The notes beneath the pieces were generated by a model, which made no database searches, was not told where the DNA came from, and worked only from the letters and a program-made list of their open reading frames with translations. DNA of 64,000 nucleotides, from assembly GCA_024529925.1 (NCBI GenBank), contig JAFEUB010001430.1, forward strand, positions 79,501 to 143,500, in the 5' to 3' direction. Position 1 is the first letter of the stretch; the number at the start of each line of letters is the position of its first letter. Position numbers and translations under genes: made by a program. The stretch comes from Ophthalmolycus amberensis (taxonomy: Eukaryota; Chordata; Actinopteri; Perciformes; Zoarcidae). Below are positions 24,930 through 58,616 of the stretch, in pieces.

Positions 24930-26060
24930 GGAGGCTGTACAGCGGCACAGAGTTGCTTGAGCATAATGCGAACGTCAGTATGCTAGCATGCTTGTGATGA
25001 CGATGCTCACATGCTGATGATTAGAGATAGCAGCAATATGTCATTCGGGGCTAGCAAAGTGGGCTTTTTAACAGAAAATAATTTTGGCTTTAGTGTTATT
25101 GAGTAGCTTAGAAATTAACATAATACTGGACAAATACATGACATGAAGCATCCTCGATTTAGCATTCATCATTATTCACGGTCAGTGGCTGGATAGAATA
25201 GTTCTAAAGGAGTGAGTGTTTCAGCTGTTTGGCTGGAGGGAACGCTATATGGGGATAGCCCCATGCTCAAAATGTTAGCCGAGTTTGGAAAAGCAACAAT
25301 ACGCACGCCCAAAGCCTTTGGCAATGACAGCAGATGCTACACAATTAATGCAAAAGTGTGGCTGTTGCCCCAATGCAGTTTGACAGCATTTAATTTATAG
25401 AAGATAGTAACTGCAGTCACCACGAACAATGTGGATTATCTTCGACAGCACAAATTTGAAAGCAAGTCATTCAGTAGTTAGGAAATATTAGTAATGTCAC
25501 TCGAGACAAAAGTGAAGGCAATCGGCCGATCAACATTGCATCTAGTCGCATCGCTAAAATAGCTAACAACTGTGCACACAGCTACAGAAAATACAACAGG
25601 TCAAAACTGCGTGAGACAGCAAAATCTAGTGACTGAAAAACCGAATAGTGGTTTTAAAGTTTGCCGCCATTTTCTCTTTTAGACCCCGCTGTAGCAATGT
25701 AACTGCAGATCAGCAACGTTGGTGAATAAATGTTTTGAAGGGTAATAAACAAGCTTAGAAGTCTATAGCCATGCCTGCGGCTCTGTGAGGCTGTACTAAT
25801 GCGCAGTAGCGCTTTGAGCTAAATGCTAACATCAGCAGGCTAATATGCTGAGAGGGACAATGCTAAAATACTGATGTTCAGCAGGTGCAATTATGTTTTA
25901 CAACCTTAGTTTAGCATGTTAGGGTATTTGCTAATTAGTACTCAACACAAAGTACAGTTATAAATAAAAGTACTGACGATGAAAAGTCAGGGCATCACCA
26001 AAGTCTGAGAAGGTTAGCACTATGTCACTATTGGGGTAAAATTACAATATTTTTCATCGT
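24930..26060. repeat. Two copies of a GCTAACATG-type dispersed repeat
   Basis: About 24930-25060 and 25775-26060 share GGGAGGCTGTAC / GTGAGGCTGTACT, TGCTAACATCAGCAGGCTAA-type text and CTGATGTTCAGCAGGT. The second copy goes on to TTAGTTTAGCATGTTAG and TACTCAACACAAAGTACAG. I recall this as a very common percomorph repeat of unknown class. No coding sequence between the copies. Confidence 0.4.
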
Positions 26061-26204
26061 TTGGTTCATCGTCCAGTGTTTGAATTTCACAGAGAGTTAA
26101 TCTATTTCAGAAGAGGATCTTTAGAGTTGCATGAACATATAAAAATGCATCTTTGTATACGGGCTTTGGCAGTCATCGATTTGTGTGGACAAAAGTGAGC
26201 TGAG

Positions 26205-27743
26205 ACACTTTGGTGTTGCAACCTTTATTGAAGAAGCTCTCACAACACTGAGGTTTTGTATCCTCGGGTAAAAATATCTTCTTTAACAACATGGGTAAAG
26301 GATGATACACTGAGACTAATAGCACCACAGATAATAACAACAGTACAGTGACTCTGGGCCACTGATGACAACGAAACTGAAAGTGTGGAACTGTTGAGGG
26401 GATCATAAAAGTTACACACTGTTTTCTGTCTGTATGTGGGTGTGAGGGCCTCACAGCATGAGTCCCATGAGTTTCTTTTCCAGCCTTTAACCATAACAGA
26501 TGTTTTCCTACCTCAATGATGGGGCACCTAAGTGTGTGTGTGTGTGTGTGTGTCAGACGCCTCTCTGCTTCACAGACAACAAAGAACAGGTTTCTGTCAT
26601 TCTGTCATTTGAACTAGTGACGCCGGCACAACTGTTTATAGAACAATCACCCAGGGCTACACATAAAAAACCTCCACACACAGAGGTGCTCACACACATA
26701 CAGATACACACACTACAGCTAGACTCACACATGTTGAGTCCAGCTGTGACGTCGTCATTATCACCAGGTGAAGTGTGGATTGGATTGTTTTGAAGTCTGC
26801 CTGATGTCATTTCCTGTTTTCCCTGTCGGTTTGGTGATCCAACAAATTTTTCAAGTGATGTCGGGTGTGACTTTTCACAAAGTTGGGAATAAGTTATGGC
26901 TTTTCCAACTGACCTTTGCAAACCTAAAACAAAGTGGATTTGCCAATCACGCGTCAGCATTCCAGGTTCACAATTATTTCGGTAAAACTAGCACTCGCCA
27001 AAGAATTTGTAAGTTTTCCATCGACAGCTGGTCTGCCTATGTCGTAAAATTGTGACACCATAACTCCGACACCTCTTGAAAAAGTGGTAAGAGCTACAAA
27101 GAGGAGTCCACATTTAACTCTGAACACAAATCCTTCAAATGGCAGGAGCTCCAAGTCCTGGAGAGACATGAGAGTGTAGCCTTGATGAGCCATCTTCAAC
27201 CCACACTTGTTAGTTTAAGTAAGGCAGAGGACGGGTCCAGACTAGTTGAAAATGATGCAGGGATGCAGTGTACCTGAGTAGAAATCAGCCCAATGCATTT
27301 AAATGCTATACATTTAGTTTAGTTGTGGCCTTTATGGCTCTCCAGGGACGAAGCAACCCCTTTCGACTTCGGACATTTTTAACCCTGAAATTTGACTTTC
27401 CAGGCAGCAATTTCTAACAGTTGTGTAATGTCACAACAAGCACTAAAATTGTTTTGGCTAGCACCATCATTTGGGTTATAGTCCAATGATCTCAGCACAG
27501 AAGGTGGAAATTGTACACAGCCTAAGATGATCTGCCTTGGAAGCTCAGCTCAGGGTAAAAAAGTCCCAGGTAAACATCATTAAAACATTTCATTTTGACC
27601 GTCACACATTTTGTGACAATTATATCTTTTAATTTTTTTTTAAAGTACTCGAACACAGTGTATGGTAAATGAGTGAGACTGAATATTCATATTGGGACTA
27701 AGAATCTAAAGTGTGTTGGTCCTGTTGTTGGGGGGCCGTGCAC
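26205..27743 (-). other. Probable col6a1 3' untranslated region
   Basis: About 1.5 kb past the col6a1 stop lies a minus-strand AATAAA (26224-26229). A weaker ATTAAA near 27625 is closer and could be used instead. I see no coding sequence in the stretch. Confidence 0.35.
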
Positions 27744-48843
<21,100 letters not shown>

Positions 48844-49400
48844 GGCTAAACTGCAACAAAAAAATTAAACTACACTAAACACAGCGCCCCAATCCCCAGA
48901 AAAACAAACACTGAACCACTCCGGCACCTCTAAACCGATTTGGTCAACTTTTGGTGATCCAGCGCTCCGCCGCAGTTTGTCCGAGGAGAGACACAGAGCG
49001 CGCAGAGGAGGACCAGAGCGCACGATGGGGGAGGAGGAGGAGGAGGAGGATAGAGTTCACGCGCTTTCTCCGGGAAACGGTGAGTGGGAATAGACTAGAG
49101 CGCGCACAGGCCAAAAGTTTACACAAAATCCCAGATATGCCTGCTTCCTTAAAAGGTCCACGGGGACATGGATACACAAAAAAATAAACAATAAACTTGC
49201 TGACTGTTAGGGAGGCTGCAATATGCACGGATTATGTTTTTCTCTTTTGCAGGAAAGAGAGTGCACGTGGAAACTGATCTAGATTATGTTTCAATAGTTT
49301 CAGGACATGTATAATGAGAAATCAGAGAACGCTTTGTTGCCAAATCCGTTTTTTACAGACACTGGAAGTAACTTCATCAAACTTAATGAAAAGCAGCTGA
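48844..49400 (-). promoter_or_regulatory. col6a1 upstream region (probable non-coding first exon and promoter)
   Basis: An acceptor 7 bp before the ATG implies a non-coding exon. 48950-49100 is GC-rich with GCGCGCTCTG-type text and a purine/pyrimidine-rich GAGGAGGAGG tract, as expected for a TATA-less matrix-gene promoter. The start site was not resolved. Confidence 0.35.
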
Positions 49401-49483
49401 CACATCATGTAAGCATTTTGTATTCTCTTTCTGTAGAAACTGTGGGCGGGGTTTGAATACATCTGGTTCACTTCGGCGTCCAG

Positions 49484-49848
49484 GAGGAAGAGGAGGAGGA
49501 GGAGGAGGAGGGGGGGGGGGGGGTTCTTCTCTCCTTTCTCGCTCGGAAGCAGGAAGAGACACAGCGCCACCTAGTGCTCCTCGTGGGCGCAGATCTTGGA
49601 GAGCACTTCGGAAAGAGTTTCGGGGTGCAGTGAGGCGCTTCCACGGGAGGACGCAGAGAGGTGGAGGCGTTGAGCGTTCATTGGGTGGTGGTGGTGGTGG
49701 TGGTCGTGTGCACAGCTCAGACTGCGGGACTGCAGGGGAAGGTCTGGCCTGGACTCAGATTTTCCAATGAGATCACCGTTCCAGGGAGAAAAAGCTGTGC
49801 GGAGACGCAGGGTGGGAGGAATGGGGGGGGGGGGGGGGGGGGGGGGGG
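49484..49848. repeat. G-rich tracts (GGA repeat, G14 and G26 runs)
   Basis: (GGA)n leads into a 14-base G run (49510-49523). A 26-base G run follows at 49823-49848, with (GGT)n between. Strong potential for G-quadruplex structure, upstream of col6a1. Confidence 0.85.
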
Positions 49849-51599
49849 TGGTTACATCTGGTAATGATGTGTTTATTAGCAAGCTCTCATAGTAAATCTG
49901 TTGGGGTTTTGGCAGCTGTCGGGGTGCGTATAAAGTGTGATGCATGCATTTTGAGATGTCTCAATACCAGCCCTCATCAGGAATATATATCACTATAAAA
50001 GTCTGGTGGAATTGATTAGCCAAGCACTTAGGGAGTGTTTTCAGTTTACACTGTTAGCTGGCTGGCTTTGTCCAAAGGAGGACACCTTTTGTGGGCCTTT
50101 TTTACAGTCCTGAACCTGGCAGGCGGGATTGAGATCAGTGAACTATGGGGAGTCATCATCTTTTCCCCCAGATGGAACACAAGCAGGGTATGTCCTCAAA
50201 AAGGTCACGATAAAGCTCCATGTAGAAAAAAAGAGAGCAGATACTTTGTTAAGCTGAGAGGTTCTGCATAATGTCTTCTTGTATGTCTCTGCACAGCTTG
50301 TTGGCAGACAGGATGGAGCACAAGTTTCCACAGGATCCCGATGTTCAGTGGAGAAGATTAGAAGCATTTCTGAGTCGGTGAGAAAGAAGGAATAGTGCCG
50401 AGCACAGACAGCGTCTCTAGCCTGACAATCTTGTCTTTTTTGTGTGGTTTTTAACATCTTGTAACATTTAACACACCACCACCACCACAGTCATCTTTGG
50501 GGGTGGATCTCCCTGTGAATGGCAAAGATTTTTGCCTTGTTTTAGAGAATATGGTTCAGAAACTACGATGCATAAGTGACCACGGATGAGATGAAACACA
50601 ACATGGAACAAGGGAGAGAAACTGAGGGTAAAGAAACAGCTTCATCCAGAGAAAACATGAAAGTCACTGCAGCACAGATGGAAGAGATTAATCGCAATTT
50701 TAGGAGATGACGTAAGGCTTCATCTGCCCGAGGTCCAAGTTAACATGCTGGGAACTGGGGACAGCGGTGGTCCAGATCAAACATGACTGTTGGCTAAACT
50801 GGGCTTAAGTTGCACCATGCAAACACAACATGAGGAATTCTCTTTGTTCGTGGCTGAAACCACTTCAGATACAGCCAGGCGCCAGTCAAAACATCAGGAA
50901 ATTGCAGGCTAATCAAGATTCAAATGAAGTTAATGACAGGAAATGGGCCGGACCGACTTCCGCTGCACTAGTCCCAATCCCTCTCTGCTCTCCTCAGACA
51001 TGCTTTGAGTCGTCTCCAGTCGGCAGCAAAGCAGAGTACACTTTGTTATTTCTATCCTTAATTTCCATACCTACGCCCGACGATGCACAAACAGCATGGT
51101 CACCTACTGCCCTCTAGTGAGACCTTCTGATAGCAAATGTAACGTCCAACACGGTCACACACTTATTTCTGAGAACTCTAGCAGATGTTTCCCTCTGTTA
51201 AATAAATTAAATCCACATGCACCATGTATTACCAAGGTCATTTAATTTGAAATTTACAAATTTCACAAAACATAATGGGTCATTTATATATATATAAAAG
51301 GCCAACAGGAAAAAAAAAAAAAGTAGAGTCATGTTGAAATAGATGGCACCATCATTTTAACTTTGCAATCTCACAATATTTGACTTTCAGCATATTTACA
51401 GAGTCAACATTTTCAATTCTCGCACTATTGAGGCCTTTCCAAAAATATATATATATTTTTAACATTACAGCTTGTGAACGTACAGCATCTCACCCAAATA
51501 ATATCCAGAATAACATCCAAACATATACATGCGTAAGAAACTGATAAAAAATAAGCTCGAGGAATAGCCTGGTGGGGAAAGAACGAGCTTGTGCTGATG

Positions 51600-51710
51600 T
51601 TAAAGAAACGGTTTGATATTTTGTAAAATATACTCGTTTACTTTCTTGCTGAGTTCGAGGAGGAGATTGATAACCACTCTCATGTAATTACCAGCAACAA
51701 AGCAAATAAG
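51600..51710. mobile_element. MITE end fragment (TTAGCTTAGC family)
   Basis: CGGTTTGATATTTTGTAAAA, then TACTTTCTTGCTGAGTTCGA and GATTGATAACCACTCTCATG: the left end of the family seen at 36116. The rest is absent. Confidence 0.5.
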
Positions 51711-51892
51711 TTCCCAAAATGTCAAACTATTACTTAGTTACATAGTCCTGAACGACTGGCTAACGTGACTACACTTACTGTACAGTGAAGAGGAAACTTT
51801 ACTGTACAGCATCATTCTGTATTCCTTCATGTATTGCTTGGTTCAGTTGGTCCGTTGCAACTGTAGTAGCCTAACCGCCAAACGCAGCGGGT

Positions 51893-51893
<1 letters not shown>

Positions 51894-51926
<33 letters not shown>
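51894..51926. repeat. GT microsatellite
   Basis: (GT)n about 35 bp past the stop codon of the zinc-finger gene, inside its 3' untranslated region. Confidence 0.9.
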
Positions 51927-51930
<4 letters not shown>

Positions 51931-51961
51931 CGTTCTGCTGCAGTCCGCCCTCGAGCCCGAT

Positions 51962-54900
51962 TCAGTTCATGTTAGAGTGGCTCTTCAGGTGCCTCCTCAG
52001 GTGGTTCAGACAGGTGTAGGTCTTGGGACAGATCTGGCAGTGGTACGGTCTCACCCCCGAGTGGTTCAGCATGTGCTGCTTCAGCACGCTTCCGTCCGAG
52101 AAGGCTTTCCCGCACTGGGTGCACACGTACGGCCGCTCCCCCGTGTGCACGCGCATGTGAACGGTCACCTTGTGCGCCATCGTGAAACCTTTGCCGCACA
52201 CCGTGCACTTGAACGGCCTTTCTCCGGTGTGGGTGAGCCTGTGTGTGCGCATCGCGCCCATCTGGGAGAACGCCTTGCCGCAGTCCGGGCAGACGTGCGG
52301 CTTCTCGCCCGTGTGCACCCTGGTGTGACTCCGCAGCCCCCCCGCCGTGGAGAAACACTGCGAGCAGTGGGTGCACTGGTACGGCCGCTCTCCCGTGTGC
52401 GTGCGCATGTGCTGCTTCAGGTCGTAGCGGTTCCTGAAGCCGCGGCCGCAGACCACACAGCTCTCGGGCCTGTCGTCGTTGTGGCGCAGCTCGTGGTTGG
52501 CCAGGCATTTCTCGGACAGGAAGCACTTGCCGCACTCCCGGCACTGATAGGGTTTCTCGTGGTCGACTCGCTGGTGGTACTTCAGCTCGCTGATGCCGGG
52601 GAAAGTCTCATCGCAGTACCTGCACCTGAAGCGATGGTTGGGGCTGTAGGGAAGCTGGTGGTCGCTCATCTGATGGTTCCTCAGCAGGTGGGCCATCTTG
52701 AAGGTCTTCCCGCAGTGAGAACACTCGTACTTTGTCAGCAGCTGGACACACTGATGTCTGACCCGCTCGTGCAGAGACCTGAACTGACAGCCGCACTTTG
52801 TGCAAATGTGGGACGCGTTTTTACACTTCCTCTTCCTGTGCCGGGAGAGGTGGGCCTCCGTGCGGAAGGCCTTACCGCACTGAGAGCATTTGTAAGGCTT
52901 CACCGCAGTGTGGAACCTCTGGTGCTCGAGAAACTCAAAACGATACTTAAAGCTCCTCCCACACAGTGGACAGTTATGCGTGACCCGTCCTCGCGGGTAG
53001 GCTGCCTTGACAGACGCTTTCCTGGAGGACGCCGAGGACGCCCGGTGAGCGGAGCCGCTCTTCCGATGTTTTCCTCTGCTCATCAACTTGGCCGTCTCCA
53101 TGTCACCCACCTCCTCGTGCCGTTGCTGATGTTTGGTCAGACACTTGGAGGAGATGAAGCTCTTCCCGCACTGCTTACACTGATAAGGCTTGTCATGATC
53201 TACCTGCTGATGATACTTCAAGTCGCCGATCCCTGAGAAACCCACCCCACAGTGGCTGCACTTGAAGAGGCGGCTTTGGACGTGAGTTAGCAGGTGTTCT
53301 TTTAAGCTGCTAGACTTTTGAAAACTTTTCCCGCAGTGCCCACAGTTGTAGCTGCGGCCACGTTTCGGGCAGTGGTGCCTGAATTTGTCCAGTGAGGTCG
53401 GAAAACTGTTCCCGCACTTAATGCACAGATACGCCGCGTTTTTGCATTTCCGCAGCCGGTGGCCGGCCAGCAGAGTGGCCGTTCTAAAAGCCCTCCCACA
53501 CTCGGAGCAGTTGTAAGGCTGTAGCCCGCTGTGGACTCTCTGGTGTTCGATGAGGACAGAGTGGTGCTTGAAGCATTTGTCACACTCGAGGCATTTATGC
53601 GTCCCCGACTGCTGCCTCCTGCGAGGAGACGACGAGATGTCCGCCCTCTTCGGGGATTCGGGGAAGTCCGTCGAGGTGGAAGGGTTCGTGGCGAGTTCTT
53701 CGTCGAACATGACAATCTGAGGAACGTCGTTGTTTTCGTCGTCACAAGCACTCGGGTGGGACGCGATGGCCACTTCCAGCGATGTTGGGAGAGACAGGGA
53801 GGGAATGAGAAGATCGTCTGACTCAAACGGAGCTGCAGGGAGAAAAAAATAAAATGTTAATGCAACAGTCTCCCCTCTTCTTCAACTAATACACTACATG
53901 AGGACTTTTATAGCGAATGTGCACGTACCAACACTACACTTGGCCAGTTTTCCGTGGCACTGTTTGCTTTGGAGAAGAAACTTAAGGTCATCTCCATTTG
54001 AGACACACTGCATGTACTCCTCTAGGACAGAGGGGGCGGCACTGATCCAGGATGCAGTCTGTGTACAAGAGAGGCACAACAAATTATTTAAAAAAGAGAC
54101 ATTTTCAAGTTGCAGTTGAAAGGTCTCCGAATGTATTGACTGTATTTTCTTCAGAAATTCTCTTTGTACCTGTTTGAAATCTGGTATTGGCAGCAGCTCC
54201 TCCAGTCTGGTGAAGAACTCACAAACCAGAGTCTCCAGAGCTGTGTCGAAGTCAGGGCCGTACTCCACCGGGAACACATTCTGTCAGATGGGTGGGGGGG
54301 GGGGGAGAACAACCAGACACTTCAGCACACGGCAATATACCAACATTTCTCAAATTCTGTCGGCTAAAACTGTGAGAAAGAAGCGGATGTATAACATTTG
54401 AGTTCTGGCAGATCATGTTGTTTCGCGCACCGTGTACATGAAACGTATTTGTACCTTGAGGAAGTGCTCTCTGCCGTCAGTGTCTTCGATGAGGCCTTGC
54501 ACCAGCTTCATGAAGTTCGCCTCTGGTGCCTCAATAACAGGATCGTTGGTCTGCGTTGGAAAACAAAACACCACAGTCACATGATTATAGGCCACGTAAA
54601 TGTGAACAAAATATGAGACAACCAACTGGTGCGGACATTATCTTCATTATTGAGTAACTGTTTATTGTTTCAACAAAAATGTCAGAAAATAGTGTAAAAT
54701 GCACAGAACAATGTCTTCTAACTGATTGTTTTGGAGCATTCTGCCAGAAATCAATCACTCCACCAAAAGACACGGATATCTTCTTCACAAATAAACACAA
54801 CAGAATGATTCTCTGATCATCTGGAAGCTAACAAACAAGGTTATCCACTATGTCAATGCTTTTGGTCCAAAATAACTGAATATCCAAATGGTGTATTTAT

Positions 54901-56856
54901 TATAGCACAATTCATATGCCTGACCCTGGGCACCACTGCAAGTCCATCTCTTCCAAACACAGGTCATATAGTATCCGCCCTTTTTTGGGAGTCCACGTTA
55001 ATTGTACTTTTTTGCAAAGCTTCACACACTAGAGCGCAAAACTGCAAACCAGAAAGATTCAGTTAGAAGCACAGAAGTACTGGGACTTTCAAAACAAAGT
55101 GCATTTGCTCTTGGAACACAATTTTTAGGTTGAAATTGTGGATAACCTTGTTTGTTAGCTTACCGATGATCAAAAAACCATGCTGTCATGTTTATGTTTT
55201 GAAGATATGTGTATTTAGATGGGTCAACTTTGAGGGCCACTGTTTTCCAAAATGGTTCGTCATTCTGTTTAATCAAACCTACGTTATAACACTGACATGG
55301 GTTTGCATGTGAAAAAAAATGAATTCACCATCAACATCATATTAGACTAAAAAAAAGCAGCAAATCCTGATCTTTGAGAGGTTGGAACCAGTTGAAGTTC
55401 GGGTATTTTTGCTGTAACATTTAGTCAAACAACAAATGATAAGCTGAGTAATCATTTCAGTTTTTAACCACTCAATTAAAAACACTCACCTCCTCAATGC
55501 AAGATGTTCGGATTCGGTTGAGGTGGCTCTCAACAGCCTTGAGATCTTCAGGGTGCTCAGAACGCAACAGCTCCAGAGTTGTCTAGAGGAAATGTAATAC
55601 ACGATATTATTCTTTTAATTATATCCTTTTATTGAGTCTCTTATTCTCTTTTCATACATGATGGATCTACACATTTCAAAACACTCACCCTTGCTCTCAG
55701 GCCCAGTGAGAGCAGCCTCCCTTCTCTTTTGCTCATCAGTTCAGGAACTGCATCTGTTACCATGGACACAAACTCCTCCAGTTTCCCATAGTGCTTTATG
55801 CTCCTCTGGCGGACCACTTCCCACATCACCGCTGACATCAGCCGGAGTGGTGGGACCAGGATGGCCAGGGAGGACAGAGGGACACTGAATTCTTCAAAAA
55901 TAAATTAGATTGGGTCAAAGCAAGATGGATACCTTGTACTGTGTGACTGCTGCTACATATACCCGGGGGGTCACTTCCTATGTGACATGTGTTGTGTTTT
56001 AACGTTGAAAGATTGGATTTTGTGTTATATGCAAATATTCATTCATACTAGGTCTTATTGCCGTACTTGTGAGTATCTGAGTACTTTTTTAGCAGGAGGG
56101 GGAATAGACTCCAGTGCTAATTGAAGACAAGCAATACATTTTCTAATCAGTACAGTATCTCACTTTAAAGTCAGTACAGCCACAGAAACCCGCGCACTCA
56201 GTTCTCGTTCCTCCTGTCTCTATCCCCGTGGTGAACTGGCTCGTGAGAGTAGGAAGTACATCAGAGTAGGGTGCGTTCTCTAGAGCACCAGGGTTGTTTT
56301 CAACCAGCTCCAACCACTCACTGCATTTGTATAGCTAACGTTAGTTCTGAACGTTATGGTAGTACTTATATAGTAAAATACCACTCGGTACTTTTACACT
56401 GTGCGAAATGGCACAGGAGGTAACTTATAGTGAGTAACGTTAGCAAAAACATGACCAGTTTGAACACATAACAAACGTTAACATTAACAGTTAGCTTTAT
56501 TTCTAATTAAACTGGCTATTGCTAACTATCAGTCAAAACGTGCCAACAGTTGGGTTGCGTTTCATACATTTAAAAAACATTTTTGACCGCAGAAAAAACG
56601 TTTCCAGCAGAAAGGCGTTATTAAACACGAGACACAGAGTTACCGTAAGGTATCGTTACCAGACTAGCCAGGAGGCCGCTGGTGTTGCCTGGTAAAACCG
56701 GCTTATTGTTGGGAAAAACAATTCTTGTTCCAGGGATTAGTCGAGGCCTGTTCAGCCTCGGCTAATCCTTCGCTTTAGCTATTCAGCTAGCTGCATAAGC
56801 GATAAATATACTGTTTAGCCGAGCATCGCAAGCTAATACATACCCGTGTCGTTCAT
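51962..56856 (-). CDS. TINF2_N (TIN2-like) domain plus 18 C2H2 zinc fingers
   Basis: Seven coding exons: 56844-56856, 55689-55891, 55490-55582, 54455-54550, 54170-54280, 53929-54058, 51962-53832; 2517 nt, 838 residues. The protein starts MNDTEFSVPLSSLAILVPPL. Residues about 20-215 resemble the N-terminal domain of the shelterin protein TIN2: WEVVRQRSIKHYGKLEEF, then LLSLGLRARTTLELL, then EYGPDFDTALETLVCEFF with LEELLPIPDFKQ, matching human EYGEPFLAAMEKLLFEYL and LEKALPTPQ. The last exon has an acidic/Ser-Pro linker and 18 fingers from about residue 294 to the end. The last six have TGERP linkers. Expected to be a nuclear DNA-binding protein; a telomere or TRF-binding role is inference only. 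Every exon closes in phase. Confidence 0.85.
55689..56856 (-). CDS. First two coding exons of the TINF2_N/zinc-finger gene
   Basis: A 13-nt coding segment (MNDT plus one base) with a GTATGT donor joins a 203-bp exon after a weak acceptor (TTTATTTTTGAAG). The junction gives MNDTEFSVPLSSL, a start I recall from other fish zinc-finger proteins of this type. The tiny first exon would be missed by ORF scanning. Upstream sequence (56857-57100) is the likely promoter. Confidence 0.75.
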
Positions 56857-57751
56857 TTTGAATTTCTTTAGCAACGATGGCAAGAAAAATCATTACAAAA
56901 GACTATCTTTCATACTTTCGGTTAGCGTGTTAGCTAGCCGCATACGGGGCTTCAGGCGCCAACTTCTTCCTGAAACACGTTCATTCTGGGGGAGCGGTGT
57001 TTCTGTCGGTGTCTGTTGTAACAGCGAGGTTCGTTTTGCTTTACGGGGCAGCCCGGATGGCACAATGCTAATTCACCCTACTTTCAAAATGAGATGCACC
57101 GCCTTTCCGGACAACCAAATAACTAAATCTTTGAAGTAATGTTTAAATTTGATAAATGTTTTCTTTTATGTCGCATATTATCACATAATTGTAAATTAAT
57201 AGGTTTTGAATATATATTTCCAAAAACTATTTAAAAACTAGTTTGCCATTGAAACGATTATAATTTTACTCCCTTATAAAAGAGATTTAAAATCTCAATG
57301 GGATTATCTGGCATAAATGCAGGTTCAATAAAATAATAAAAAAATCAGCTTGTAATACTGTCTACAACCCACCCCATCAGGATTACAGGAGCAATGTATT
57401 TGTTATTCAATATAATTATGTTCAAGAATCACAAACATATTAATATTGTGCACTACTGTTGCAGGATCTTTCATATTAGATTCAAGTACACATTTTGCTG
57501 CAGTCAGAAGCAAACACAGAGCACAACATAGCGTAGTTGCAATTTATTGATTTAGGGTATCAGAAAACAAAAAGTAATACATTTAAATGTAACTGTAGAG
57601 GGGACAACAAGAACAGATCTGACAAAGCAGGATCAGGAATCAAGAAAACAAGAAAACAAGAAATTTTCACAACATATTCCCTACAAGAGAGAATGAGTGC
57701 TATGGAACCTCTTCTACAGTGCATTGAATCAACATCGCTATCAGTACACGC

Positions 57752-58520
57752 CAGTGGTTTGCCGTCAGGGACTGCAAAGCCTTCTCTGCTGGCCTAAACA
57801 GAATCACAAAGTTATAGCTATTTTATAACTTAATATTTTTTCTTAAATATACATGTATTGTAATTTATTAAACTATTTTTCCCCATTATCTTATTTTCTC
57901 ATTGCACAGCTACCGTCTTCCTCAGTTGCTCTGCTTCCAGCACAGCTTGTTTTAAGTAGAGCTTTTATCCAATCAGATTTCACCTCTGTGTCTCTAGGTA
58001 AGAAGAGAGGCCCGAGGCCTGCAGACTCACAAGTGAATCCATGTGCACTTTAAGTGAATGCGGACGATATTGTTGATTGTCATATTCTCCAACCAATCAG
58101 ATCTTTAGTTTGACATGTTGGGCGTATTCTTTGACGTGCCAGAGCCTGCTAGCTGGCCTACAACTACGTCAGCATTACTGCAGCTCAGCTTTCGGGAGCA
58201 GCTCTGCAGTGAGGTGCAGCGTGTGCTGTGATTGGTCAGTGGTCATGTGACTATCGTGAAACGAAGGTTAACAGCAGAGGCTTAGTCGGAGTAGTGAGAG
58301 TTCAAATTGAAAGAAATGACATTTTTTCCATTTTGCTTGTAGATTTTTTTTTTTTTTTACCTAGCTTTGTTTTTTAACACTCAATAGCTGAAGGAGGAGG
58401 ATAAACAGATTTGTGAATTGGGATTTAACTCTTGGTCAACAAAGGAGCATGTGATCAGCATTTGGTATGTCAAACTTTTTTAAATTTTTTTTTTAACATC
58501 CAATATCTGAATGGCCCGTG
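57752..58520 (+). mobile_element. Second copy of the CAGTGGCGGGCC hAT-like element
   Basis: Shares GCCTTCTCTGCTGGCCTAAA, CAGAATCACAAAGTTATAGC and GACATGTTGGGCGTATTCTT with 7555-8649. It keeps a middle segment (about 57980-58095) that the first copy has lost, but lacks the transposase relic. Its ends are decayed (CAGTGGTTTGCC, GGCCCGTGCCC). Confidence 0.65.
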
Positions 58521-58616
58521 CCCTCGAGTGTGTAGCAGAAGGCATGTTGCTGCTGTTGTTTTCTCGTTAAGCTAGTTAGCGTCACCTCCCAGAACACTTG
58601 CGGAGCCCCAGCTGCT

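Noticed and set aside
51977..53236. 419-codon open frame on the plus strand
   Set aside because: It is the antisense of the zinc-finger exon; regular finger codons leave the opposite strand open. Composition is not protein-like.
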